Virus record (IMG/VR): IMGVR_UViG_2162886015_000004
Span: 1 to 45,437 of that record
Direction: 5' to 3' (one strand)
Source: a virus
DNA: 45,437 nucleotides
Shown here: one piece after another, positions 1 through 6,922 of the stretch
Layout of the letters: every line of letters begins with the position of its first letter
How positions within the stretch are numbered: position 1 is the stretch's first letter
Translations under genes and position numbers: made by a program
Notes under the pieces: generated by a model
What the model was told of the DNA's origin: nothing
The model's input: only the letters and a program-made list of their open reading frames with translations
The model's database searches: none

Positions 1-1
1 C

Positions 2-619
2 ATTGCGGTGTTTCCCGGTGGCGTCGGTACCGCGGAAGAAATTCTCTACCTGCTCGGCATCCTGCTGCACCCGGACAACGCCGGTACGCCGTTTCCGCTG
101 ATCTTCACCGGGCCGCGCGAATCGGCCGCCTACTTCGAGCAGATCGATCGCTTCCTGCGCCTGAGCCTGGGCGACGAGGTGGCGCAGCATTACCAGATCA
201 TCGTGGATGACCCGGCGGCGGTGGCGCGGGCGATGATCAAGGGCATCGACAAGGTGCGCCACAACCGGCTGGACACCAAGGACGCCTTCTTCTTCAACTG
301 GGCGCTGCAGGTTCCGCTGGAGTTCCAGTTGCCGTTCCGTCCCACCCACGAGGCGATGCGCGCGCTGCAGATCCACCGCGATCGGCCGCGGCATGAGCTG
401 GCGGCGGATCTGCGCCGGGCCTTTTCCGGCATTGTCGCCGGCAACGTGAAGGAGGAAGGTGTACAGGCGATCGAGCGGCATGGCCCGTTCGATATCGACG
501 GCGATGCGGACATCATGCGCGCGCTGGACAAGCTGTTGCAGGCGTTTGTCCAGCAACACCGCATGAAGCTGCCCGGCGGCGCGGCGTACGTGCCGTGCTA
601 CCGGGTGCTGACCGCCTGA
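2..619 (+). CDS. ppnN: LOG-family pyrimidine/purine nucleotide 5'-monophosphate nucleosidase, C-terminal part
   Basis: This is the 3' end of a host gene that begins before the window. The visible frame opens with the LOG-family signature FPGGVGTAEE (PGGxGTxxE), the nucleotide-binding and catalytic motif of phosphoribohydrolases. The long C-terminal extension after it is typical of PpnN/YgdH rather than the shorter cytokinin-activating LOG proteins. The family cleaves nucleoside monophosphates to base and ribose 5-phosphate in the cytoplasm. It lies about 70 bp upstream of tRNA-Asn on the same strand and belongs to the chromosome, not the phage. The family is clear; the exact symbol is by resemblance. 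Confidence 0.8.
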   Translation: MAVFPGGVGTAEEILYLLGILLHPDNAGTPFPLIFTGPRESAAYFEQIDRFLRLSLGDEVAQHYQIIVDDPAAVARAMIKGIDKVRHNRLDTKDAFFFNWALQVPLEFQLPFRPTHEAMRALQIHRDRPRHELAADLRRAFSGIVAGNVKEEGVQAIERHGPFDIDGDADIMRALDKLLQAFVQQHRMKLPGGAAYVPCYRVLTA

Positions 620-687
620 GGATGCGCGAAAACCTGTCCGCGATGGCTTGACAGCCCGCAGCGCTATCGACAAACTACGCAGCTCAC

Positions 688-764
688 GCCCGAATAGCTC
701 AGCTGGTTAGAGCACTTGACTGTTAATCAGGGGGTCGCTGGTTCGAGTCCAGCTTCGGGCGCCA
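688..764 (+). tRNA. tRNA-Asn(GTT)
   Basis: A full cloverleaf of 77 nt including an encoded CCA. The acceptor stem pairs GCCCGAA (688-694) with TTCGGGC (754-760), with discriminator G at 761. The anticodon stem is CTTGA (715-719) with TCAGG (727-731), and the loop CTGTTAA places anticodon GTT at 722-724. The T arm contains GGTTCGAGTCC. It is the integration target: the 3' part from 714 is repeated at attR, so the phage brought a replacement 3' end and the tRNA stays intact. Confidence 0.97.
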
Positions 765-765
765 C
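714..765 (+). repeat. attL core (52-bp direct repeat)
   Basis: Identical to 44287-44338; flanking bases differ on both sides (C versus T upstream, T versus G downstream). The repeat starts in the anticodon stem of tRNA-Asn and runs one base past the CCA end. It marks the left prophage boundary. Confidence 0.95.
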
Positions 766-777
766 TTTCGGCGCATT

Positions 778-799
778 GCGTGTAAATCCCCGTGTAAAT
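778..799. promoter_or_regulatory. Putative integrase arm-type sites, left (two copies of CGTGTAAAT)
   Basis: GCGTGTAAAT (778-787) and CCGTGTAAAT (790-799) lie directly between attL and the integrase stop codon, 12 bp apart. Two near-identical copies lie just inside attR (44187-44196 and 44240-44249). Short repeats flanking the core on the phage side are the expected arrangement for arm-binding sites of a tyrosine integrase. Function is inferred from position and repetition only. Confidence 0.55.
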
Positions 800-1926
800 C
801 AATCGCGCTTTCCGGCTGGTTTCACGGTCGGAATCTCGTGGTCGTACAGCGCCGTCATCGCGTCCGTCTTGTGTCCGCTGGCCTGTTTTTTGTCGGCGCG
901 CGTGCCCGGCGTATCGGTGACGCCGCGATGCTTCAACCCATGCAATCCGAAGCGTGCATCCTCGCCGATCACGCCAGCCTCGATCGCTACCGCCATCGAC
1001 CGGCGCCACGCACTGTTGAGCGCCGACTTGCTCAGGGCGCTACCATCCTCGGCCACTACCAGCGGACGCAGCGCCTGGGCGCGCAGTGCGGGCTTCTTGA
1101 GCCAGATGCGGGCGCGGCGAGACACCAGCCAGCCCCATGCTTCCGTCAGCTCCGGGCACCACGTCGTCAGGTTGCCATCGCTACCCTTGACGCGCTCCAC
1201 GATGATGCCGGCGTCCGTCCTGTTCGCATCAGTCAGGTTGCGTACCTCGATGCTGCGCATGCGACAGCGGTAGGCAATCTCTGCCACCGCCCATATGTAG
1301 GGCGGCACCGATCCTTTGCGGCGACTGGGGAGCGCGCCGCGCGCCCGCAGCAACGCAATGACATCACGCGCGGTATCGGCCTCGGGCATCCGGTGCGCCT
1401 TGCGTTCCTTGGCCTGCCTGATGCCTTGCGCGACGTTGACGTCCGCATAGCCATTCAACACCCCCCACTGGTACGCCACTGACAGATACCGCTTGACGTG
1501 GTTCGCCTTGCTCGGGGTCTTGATGGCGATATCATTCACCAGGCGCTGAATCAGCGGCGCCTTGATGCTGGCGCGACGCAGATAGGCGAAGGCCACACCC
1601 AACTGCGTCATGTGGCGCTGCAAGACGTCGCGGCAATACCGGTAGTCGATTTGCGTGTTCGCGCCTATCTCCGTCCGGAACTGGCCCGATTCCTCGAACT
1701 TGCCCAGCATGTAATCGAGCGTCGAACTGTCTGCGCCCTGCGCCAGCTCCATTGCCTTGTGCAAATCGGACAGCAGAGCCTTGTCGTCGGCGATCGGCTT
1801 GCTACGCTTGCCGGCGCGCAGTGTGTACCAGTACCGATCACGCCGATTCCAATAGCAGCCCGTCGGCAGCTTGCGTTGATCGATGTGGCTAGGGATGGAT
1901 GGGTCGTGTTTGCGCTGCCGCGGCAT
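799..1926 (-). CDS. int: Phage tyrosine integrase
   Basis: A 375-aa tyrosine recombinase that would integrate and excise the prophage at tRNA-Asn. The catalytic residues are visible: Arg224 in RMRSIEV, His329 and Lys332 in HGLKHRG, His352 in SGHKTD and the nucleophile Tyr361. Lys in place of the second Arg is seen in the phage integrase family that ends in a KP-containing tail and travels with DUF4224 genes. The start is ATG at 1926, sharing one base with the TGA of the upstream gene; a GTG one codon earlier is also possible. It sits 34 bp from attL, reading towards it, and is the last gene of the leftward early operon. Confidence 0.95.
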   Translation of the reverse strand: MPRQRKHDPSIPSHIDQRKLPTGCYWNRRDRYWYTLRAGKRSKPIADDKALLSDLHKAMELAQGADSSTLDYMLGKFEESGQFRTEIGANTQIDYRYCRDVLQRHMTQLGVAFAYLRRASIKAPLIQRLVNDIAIKTPSKANHVKRYLSVAYQWGVLNGYADVNVAQGIRQAKERKAHRMPEADTARDVIALLRARGALPSRRKGSVPPYIWAVAEIAYRCRMRSIEVRNLTDANRTDAGIIVERVKGSDGNLTTWCPELTEAWGWLVSRRARIWLKKPALRAQALRPLVVAEDGSALSKSALNSAWRRSMAVAIEAGVIGEDARFGLHGLKHRGVTDTPGTRADKKQASGHKTDAMTALYDHEIPTVKPAGKRD

Positions 1927-2138
1927 CACAGCACCTTGTCGGGGTCATAGGCTTCGTCGTTTGCCGATCCTACGCCAAGCGCGGCGTTCAGGGCGTCACG
2001 TGTCGTCCATGGACCATCCTTCCCATCCTTGACGCGAATGCCCTGTTCGCTTGCCCACCTGCGCACGGCGGAGCGATTATGCTTGCCGGATAGCTGGCGC
2101 AGCGTCTCCGCATCCACTATATGCGGATTCTGGATCAT
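1926..2138 (-). CDS. DUF4224-like small protein, possible excision factor
   Basis: A 70-aa protein with the pattern of DUF4224: a short helix-turn-helix-like region beginning HIVDAETLRQLSG, then RRWASEQGI and a beta-turn DGKDGPW. Proteins of this type are usually encoded immediately upstream of phage integrases, which suggests a role in directionality or DNA binding; that role is inferred. The start ATG (2138) overlaps the upstream stop as ATGA, and its own stop overlaps the integrase start, so the three genes are probably translationally coupled. A longer in-frame start exists upstream but would run through the end of the preceding gene. Confidence 0.7.
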   Translation of the reverse strand: MIQNPHIVDAETLRQLSGKHNRSAVRRWASEQGIRVKDGKDGPWTTRDALNAALGVGSANDEAYDPDKVL

Positions 2139-2803
2139 GCCGCTACCGCCTCCGCGTAGGCTTGCTGGATTCGCTGAAACTCCACCACCCACACCCACGG
2201 GTCGGCGTGCCATGCGCCTTCGCCGTTGATTTGGTCCCAAAGCTGTCGGAATGTGCGGCGCCAGCCTGTCTCATCGCTCGGCCAGTCGCGAGCATTGCCA
2301 TCTATGGACGGTCGAACGCCTTCGGCTTCACACCCTGCGTCTGTGATTCCATGCAGCCGCTCGACGCGCACGTCGGTTACTTCCAGCGTGATGCGACTGG
2401 CCCACCGATACATATGGATGGAGGGGCGCCACTTCGGCAGCAGCTGCTCGCGCAGTTCCTTGTCCGAATAGTCGGCGCGCCAGAACACGGGCTCGTCGTC
2501 GCAAAGGTGCGGATAGAGTTGGCCCCAAGTCTCCCGCACCCACAGCCGATCGCCGGGCTGGCCGTAGGGACACAGTTCGGGGCATGCCGACAAGGAAGCC
2601 GGCGCGCCATCGTCAAGGAACTCATAGCCCCATGAATCGGGGTCGTTGTGCCGGCCGGAATAATGCAGCGCCGGCTCGGCCTCTGCCAGATTGACGATCG
2701 GATACTTGCGGTATGGCTTCAACACTCGCCGCGTCACCGTCTTGCGGCCTTCGAGGATCGCGCGAACCATCGGCGCGGAGAACAGGATGGGACGCTCTTT
2801 CAT
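2135..2803 (-). CDS. ASCH-like phage protein of unknown function
   Basis: A 222-aa protein beginning MKERPILFSAPMVRAILEGR followed by KTVTRRVLKP, the start of a widespread phage family with an ASCH-like fold (PUA-related, probably RNA or nucleotide binding). The middle has the typical PGDRLWVRETW and the end WVWVVEF. It is often called a morphogenetic protein, but its real activity is unknown. The start overlaps the previous stop as ATGA, and its stop overlaps the next start the same way. Its place between the DGR remnant and the integrase gene is probably incidental. Confidence 0.75.
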   Translation of the reverse strand: MKERPILFSAPMVRAILEGRKTVTRRVLKPYRKYPIVNLAEAEPALHYSGRHNDPDSWGYEFLDDGAPASLSACPELCPYGQPGDRLWVRETWGQLYPHLCDDEPVFWRADYSDKELREQLLPKWRPSIHMYRWASRITLEVTDVRVERLHGITDAGCEAEGVRPSIDGNARDWPSDETGWRRTFRQLWDQINGEGAWHADPWVWVVEFQRIQQAYAEAVAA

Positions 2804-3528
2804 GCCGCGATCCTCTCCGGCATGGCCCAGCGTCCGGGCCCAACGCGCACAGCGATGCGCTGCAAGGTCTGCCGGATCTTGGCTTGCCAGAAGTTGTTGG
2901 TGGTGGGGCGGGCGCCTTCCACTTCGTTGTAGATGGCGGCGAGGTCGGCAACGCCGCCGAGAGTTTCCAGCGCCGCCATGGTCACGGCGGCCCACACTGA
3001 GCGTTCGCCCTGGGCCAGCAAAGCGCGGTAGCGTCGGCGGAGATGGGTGACGGCGTAGGTCTCGCCGTACAGGGCGAAGCCGAACAACTTGCCGTTGCGT
3101 TCCTTGACGAACGTCGCGAAGCACAGCGGCAGGCTGAGGCGGTGGAACAGGTTGCGCGGCAGCATGTCCTGCCGGATCGACCAGCGTTGCTGCAGCGTGG
3201 CTCGCGGCGACCAGGTGCCGTCGATGATCTGCTGCTGGATCTGCAGCAGGCCGTCGATCCATCGGCTGTCGAAGCTGAGTTGGTCGAGACTGGGGACCTT
3301 GCCACGGCGCGCCTGGCGCCGTGCACGGTCAAGCGCATGTAGCGTGACATCCTGACACTCACCGGACACGAGCGAACGCACCGGCCGGCAGAACGCCTTG
3401 TTGTTCCGGTCGTTGTTGTTCACGTTGCCGTTGTTGAAATTGACGATAAAGACGCGGCCCGGAGACCACGCGTCCCCGCTCTCTTGCGACCCTGCCGCGC
3501 ATCCATCCGGGTAGCGTGACGTCGTCAT
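2800..3528 (-). CDS. DGR reverse transcriptase remnant fused to a C-terminal winged-helix-like domain
   Basis: The open frame has three parts. Residues about 19-57 are the in-frame reading of the template-repeat-like DNA and are probably not meant as protein. Residues about 60-111 look like the N-terminus of DGR reverse transcriptases: LHALDRARRQARRGK, a spaced LSFDSRW, then LLQIQQQIIDGTWSPR. The palm that should follow is absent; there is no YxDD box or other polymerase motif in any frame. From about residue 112 the frame continues into unrelated sequence ending in a winged-helix-like segment (AALETLGGVADLAAIYNEVE and NFWQAKIRQTLQR). A deletion fusing a reverse transcriptase to a neighbour explains this best. 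The real start may be a GTG near 3369 rather than the ATG at 3528 that overlaps the avd stop. Confidence 0.6.
   Translation of the reverse strand: MTTSRYPDGCAAGSQESGDAWSPGRVFIVNFNNGNVNNNDRNNKAFCRPVRSLVSGECQDVTLHALDRARRQARRGKVPSLDQLSFDSRWIDGLLQIQQQIIDGTWSPRATLQQRWSIRQDMLPRNLFHRLSLPLCFATFVKERNGKLFGFALYGETYAVTHLRRRYRALLAQGERSVWAAVTMAALETLGGVADLAAIYNEVEGARPTTNNFWQAKIRQTLQRIAVRVGPGRWAMPERIAA
3358..3474 (-). repeat. DGR template-repeat-like sequence, AAC-rich
   Basis: In the minus-strand direction this 117-bp stretch would read FIVNFNNGNVNNNDRNNKAF, with Asn codons almost all AAC. That is the typical look of a DGR template repeat, where adenines mark the positions to be mutated. It lies between the Avd-like gene and the reverse transcriptase remnant, the usual place. 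It is homologous in pattern to the three variable repeats of this prophage (GxVxFxxGxxxxxxRxx...CRPV versus CRPL), but differs at many non-adenine bases, so it cannot be their template. No matching variable repeat was found in the window. Confidence 0.7.
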
Positions 3529-3959
3529 GGATTGGCCTCACGTTGCGAGGCGGAGCGGGTACTCAGTGTCTTGGCACACTGACGGGAGGTAACAGTCCCG
3601 CCATTCTGGCCGTTGGGGTGTTGCAAGCTGCGTTTCCAGCCACCCACCATGCGTCCCAGTTCTACCTTCAGCAGCGCAATGGTGCCGAGATGGTTGGCAC
3701 TGATCTGGCCCAAGTCCTTGGCGGTTTGAAGAGCTTCGCCGAGATCATCGAGCACCCACGACAGATCACTCACCCACTTGGGTGCATTGGCCGTATCGCG
3801 CCAGGCACGATTGATGAGAGAGATGAGTCTGTCAGCATGACTACAGATCGTCCGACCCAACTCATAGCGATGAGATCGCGTGAAGCGACTCACCGTCCGA
3901 TGCACTTCGGCACGGAACGATCGGGCTTTCTTCATGATGGGAGGGATGGCTGGATTCAT
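3525..3959 (-). CDS. avd: Avd-like DGR accessory protein (four-helix bundle)
   Basis: A 144-aa, mostly helical protein without membrane segments. Length, position and the helical pattern (EVHRTVSRFTRSHRYELG, then LISLINRAWRDTANAP, then ALQTAKDLGQISANHLGTI) fit the accessory variability determinant of DGRs, related to the four-helix 23S-rRNA intervening-sequence proteins. Avd forms a basic pentamer that binds the reverse transcriptase and template RNA. The gene lies 30 bp after a variable-repeat gene and directly before the template-like region and the reverse transcriptase remnant, the canonical DGR order. Its stop overlaps the next ATG. Family assignment rests on pattern and context. Confidence 0.75.
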   Translation of the reverse strand: MNPAIPPIMKKARSFRAEVHRTVSRFTRSHRYELGRTICSHADRLISLINRAWRDTANAPKWVSDLSWVLDDLGEALQTAKDLGQISANHLGTIALLKVELGRMVGGWKRSLQHPNGQNGGTVTSRQCAKTLSTRSASQREANP

Positions 3960-3989
3960 GGCTGGATCAAGAGCACCAAAAGAGCCCTA

Positions 3990-4115
3990 TCACTGCTGAC
4001 TGGCGGGCAACGGGCGGCACACGGCCAGAGCCCGGCTGCTGCAGCCGCGGACGTACCTGTCGATGTAGCCCGCGCCGAAGCCGACGCTCCACGCGCAGCC
4101 GGCAGGCGACGACGC
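3990..4115 (-). repeat. DGR variable repeat A
   Basis: A 126-bp repeat from the Ala-Ser-Ser codons to the stop, matching 8693-8818 and 10347-10472. The last 39 coding bases (CTG GCC GTG... to TGA) are identical in all three and would be the initiation-of-mutagenic-homing end. Differences from B and C fall only at first and second bases of codons whose inferred template is adenine (AAC, GAC, ACG, ATC, AGC, ACT). Confidence 0.85.
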
Positions 4116-4475
4116 ACTGACGGGCTTGAGCCAGTACCATTCCGATTTGATGCCGGGATGTTTCGCGGTATCGACCGCAGGATTGAACTTGCTGTAGTCG
4201 ACCAGCAGGATGGCATCGCGAGGTTCGGCAAGATTCCATGGCGTATGCCCGTGAACCTGTTCAAGCTTCGCTACGGCACCCGGAGCATCATGGTGCGTCA
4301 CCTTATCGGTGAAGGTGTAGAGCAAGTCCGTACCGGCGATGCGGTGCACGCCGTCTGGCAGTTTCTTGCCGGCGATCACGTCGAGCTTGTCGGAGAGCGC
4401 CTTGGCGATGGTGTCCATCGCAGTGTCGGGGTTGTCGATGGTGACGCTGAGATGGATCGTTTGCGGAGCAGTCAT
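3990..4475 (-). CDS. DGR variable protein A (C-type lectin / DUF1566-like)
   Basis: A 161-aa protein with a DUF1566/formylglycine-enzyme-like C-type lectin C-terminus (SEWYWLKP, then AWSVGFGAG, then LAVCRPLP). The last 42 codons are a DGR variable repeat shared with two paralogues in the window; sites where the others have Tyr, Asn or Ser read Cys, Gly, Val or Ser here. Such domains display a hypervariable ligand-binding face on a fixed scaffold. No signal peptide or membrane segment is visible, so it is probably cytoplasmic or virion-borne; the ligand is unknown. The start at 4475 is chosen for GGAG eight bases upstream and for similarity to paralogue C. It is the target nearest avd. Confidence 0.8.
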   Translation of the reverse strand: MTAPQTIHLSVTIDNPDTAMDTIAKALSDKLDVIAGKKLPDGVHRIAGTDLLYTFTDKVTHHDAPGAVAKLEQVHGHTPWNLAEPRDAILLVDYSKFNPAVDTAKHPGIKSEWYWLKPVSASSPAGCAWSVGFGAGYIDRYVRGCSSRALAVCRPLPASQQ

Positions 4476-4597
4476 GTGAAACTCCAAGGGTGAAGGGATG
4501 CTGGTTACGGTTCCAGCGCTGATGTGATCCGTTGATGTTCCGGAAGACCCGGCAGTCATCGCAGGGCAGAGCAGCCGTCTCGCTCGCCGGTTGTGGG

Positions 4598-5395
4598 TTA
4601 CGGGGTGAAGCTACCCAAATACAACCTCGCGTCGCTGCCGATGCCGTCCTGCAGCTTCCGCTTGAACTCCTGTGCGATAGCCTCCTGTGCCGATTCCAGC
4701 GCGATGGCGCGAAGCACCAGCTGCGGCTTGTCGCCGCCGGTCAGGATCGAGAGGCGCAGGGTGAAGGAGCGGATAGCCAGGCCGGCATACGGCGTGGCCG
4801 TGAAGCCGAAGCCATAGGGCAGGCCGTCGTCGGCAGATGCTTCGATTTCTTCCAGCGACGACTTGCGGGCGCCGAAATCCTTTTCGGTATGCGTGGCCTC
4901 AGCTGTCGCCTTGATCGTCAGTTTGCGGACTGCGGCAAGGGCTTTGGACACATTGATCTGAGCGCCGTCCGCGGCGATGGCGGTGATGTTGCCGCTCCAG
5001 TCTTCGGCGAAGTCGATCATGTCGCGCTGGCTCAGGCGATTACCGAGTACCTTCAGCATGGCGGCGTATTCGGCGGTCGGCTTCAGCTTGAGCATGGCCG
5101 TCCAGTCGCCGTGCCCAGGCGCCTCGGTTTCGCCGAGGTTGAAGAACACTTTCGCGGCGATGTTTTCGGCATCGACGAATCCATGGCCGCCCGGATGGTC
5201 TTTCGTGTATGTGACGAAATCATCCAGTGAATCGGTCGTCAGTTTGCCGCGGAAGCGGGAGCGACCTTCGCCAAGGTGTTCGGTCGACTTGATGTCGCTG
5301 CCGATGATGATGGCCGGTGTATGGGTGTTGAGACGGTTCGAGGCTGCCGCCTGGATGGCGGTATCCTGAATCAGTTGGATGGCGCTGGAATCCAT
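4598..5395 (-). CDS. DUF2303 family phage protein (YfdQ-like)
   Basis: A 265-aa protein of the DUF2303 family, found in early regions of many temperate phages. It has the expected length and typical landmarks (an early HTPAIIIG segment, then DDFVTYTKDH, AKVFFNLG, and a C-terminal LRLSILTGGDKPQLVLR). The biochemical role is unknown; family members sit with recombination genes, as here. A good Shine-Dalgarno (AGGAA) lies before the ATG. The 122 bp between its stop and variable protein A holds no recognisable gene. Confidence 0.85.
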   Translation of the reverse strand: MDSSAIQLIQDTAIQAAASNRLNTHTPAIIIGSDIKSTEHLGEGRSRFRGKLTTDSLDDFVTYTKDHPGGHGFVDAENIAAKVFFNLGETEAPGHGDWTAMLKLKPTAEYAAMLKVLGNRLSQRDMIDFAEDWSGNITAIAADGAQINVSKALAAVRKLTIKATAEATHTEKDFGARKSSLEEIEASADDGLPYGFGFTATPYAGLAIRSFTLRLSILTGGDKPQLVLRAIALESAQEAIAQEFKRKLQDGIGSDARLYLGSFTP

Positions 5396-5448
5396 GGTCT
5401 GTTCCTGTGTTGTGGGTGAGAGATACAGCCGCGCTGAATGCGGGAAAC

Positions 5449-5829
5449 TCAGTGCGTCCCGTCGACCGTGCTACGCGGCGGTTCGGCGGAACGATCCTTG
5501 TTGAACATGTCGACTTGCTCGCCCGGGTACAGGGAGAGCTTGCCGCCGCGGCCGACGTGCAGCGGGGTATCGCCAGCCGACTCTTCGGTGATCCGGCCGC
5601 GCATCATCGGCACGACGGACTTGAGCGAGTGAGTCAGCGCGACCTGGCTGGAATCTCCGATCTGCCTGATCTGCAGCTTGATGATCAGCTCGCCCTTCTT
5701 GCCGTGGGTAACCACGTTCGCGGCCACGTCGCTGATCGCAGCGTTGAGCTGCTGTTCGAACACGCCGGCATTGAGATCGGTCAGAAGCTCGGCGATGTTG
5801 GTGCGGTTCGTTTGGATGCTCTTGTTCAC
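5449..5829 (-). CDS. Phage early protein of unknown function
   Basis: A 126-aa protein read from a GTG at 5829 with GGAG nine bases upstream; an ATG start further up would overlap the NinB-like gene and lacks a ribosome site. It begins VNKSIQTNRTNIAELLTDL and has a beta-rich middle (GELIIKLQIRQIGDSSQVAL) and a C-terminal GKLSLYPGEQVDMF. It looks like the small partner genes often found between DUF2303 and NinB-like genes in temperate phages. I cannot assign a function. Confidence 0.65.
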   Translation of the reverse strand: MNKSIQTNRTNIAELLTDLNAGVFEQQLNAAISDVAANVVTHGKKGELIIKLQIRQIGDSSQVALTHSLKSVVPMMRGRITEESAGDTPLHVGRGGKLSLYPGEQVDMFNKDRSAEPPRSTVDGTH

Positions 5830-5857
5830 AGGTGCTCTCCTAGATTGAGTGGTGCGC

Positions 5858-6292
5858 TTATCGGCGCCAAAGCGGATCAGGGCTGGGAATATCAATCCCA
5901 AACTGCGCCGCCTGGCGCTGAATGAAGTCGTAGAACGCGGACATGGTTATGGTGTCGATCACGTCACGTTCGCCGCGATCGTTGGTGGTGGTGGTGCGCC
6001 GCGGGCGCGGTTTGCCGAGCGGTCCATCGACCCATCCGAAGAAGTCGCCGCAGAAGTCGCGATGCAGTTGCTTCTTCTCGGCATCGCCCTGCAGGCCTGT
6101 TGCTTCCATGATCCGGTCGTAGGCCAGGCCGAACATGGCGGCGTTCTGATCCTGCGTGCGTTCCTTGCGGTCTTCCCGCACCTCGATGCGCCATGACTTG
6201 GCGACTGGCAAACGATCGATGAAGGCATGCAGGTTGGCGCGCACCGCGTCGCGGTTGGGGTGACCTTTGCGCAGGACATGGATCTGTGCCAT
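5858..6292 (-). CDS. NinB-like recombination protein
   Basis: A 144-aa protein resembling NinB, the lambda nin-region recombination protein that acts with the Orf/Red functions. Visible features are an N-terminal WRIEVREDRKERTQDQNA block in which the SQN-type motif appears as TQDQN, a helical middle (MFGLAYDRIMEATG) and a C-terminal MSAFYDFIQRQAAQFGI. It lies three bases after the exonuclease gene and with the ERF gene forms a recombination cluster. Confidence 0.7.
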   Translation of the reverse strand: MAQIHVLRKGHPNRDAVRANLHAFIDRLPVAKSWRIEVREDRKERTQDQNAAMFGLAYDRIMEATGLQGDAEKKQLHRDFCGDFFGWVDGPLGKPRPRRTTTTNDRGERDVIDTITMSAFYDFIQRQAAQFGIDIPSPDPLWRR

Positions 6293-6295
6293 GAA

Positions 6296-6922
6296 TCAGC
6301 CCGCCTTCCGCTGATCGCTCAGGATGTCCATCCATTCCTTCACCCGCGACTCAAGGACGGCCACGCGTGAGGCCATCTGATCTTTCTCGCTGTCAGTGAC
6401 TTCGCACGGGATGATGATCAAGCCGGCCTTGGGGTGATCGCATAGGAAATCCATCGACTCCAGCTCGCCGACCCACATGCCCCATTTGGTCTGCCACAGG
6501 TATTCGGATGGAATCTTCCCGGTCCGCTTCACTTCCATGTAGGCCTTGTGAAGCGGATTCTTGGCTTCGATACCATGCTTGCGACCGTGAAGGCCATCAG
6601 GTGACCAGCCGACATGCGGGATCGTCGCGTGTTCCACGAATCCGCATTCGTCAATGACGCGGTCAGTCGTGAAGGCATAGCTCTCGCGGGTATCAGGCTC
6701 AAGGTTATTCCCGCGCTCCATGGCCGCTGACTTGAAGCTGCTGTGCTCCACAGGGCCATAGACGCGACCCCACGCGATATCCATGATCAGGTCATCAAGC
6801 CCTTTCGTGGTCAGCCCACCCATGATCGTGCTAGCGCGCGATGCGCTCCACTTGCCAGCGCGAATTGCATGCCAAGCATCCGTTCCCTGCTCGATGTCAA
6901 AATGGAATACGGGGCCGATCAT
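6296..6922 (-). CDS. YqaJ / lambda-exonuclease-family recombinase nuclease
   Basis: A 208-aa 5'-3' double-strand exonuclease of the PD-(D/E)XK superfamily. Motifs in order: GKWSASRASTIMG near residue 28, AMERGNNLEPDTRESY, the catalytic Asp in GWSPDGL, and the Glu-Ala-Lys of GIEAKNP. Such enzymes resect DNA ends and load a single-strand annealing protein, here the ERF protein encoded immediately upstream. The ATG overlaps the ERF stop as ATGA, which supports coupled synthesis of the two partners. Confidence 0.9.
   Translation of the reverse strand: MIGPVFHFDIEQGTDAWHAIRAGKWSASRASTIMGGLTTKGLDDLIMDIAWGRVYGPVEHSSFKSAAMERGNNLEPDTRESYAFTTDRVIDECGFVEHATIPHVGWSPDGLHGRKHGIEAKNPLHKAYMEVKRTGKIPSEYLWQTKWGMWVGELESMDFLCDHPKAGLIIIPCEVTDSEKDQMASRVAVLESRVKEWMDILSDQRKAG

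Noticed and set aside
2135-3528. A complete DGR reverse transcriptase hidden by a frameshift
   Set aside because: I looked for YxDD and the other palm motifs in all frames of this stretch and its neighbours and found none; the region is also too short.
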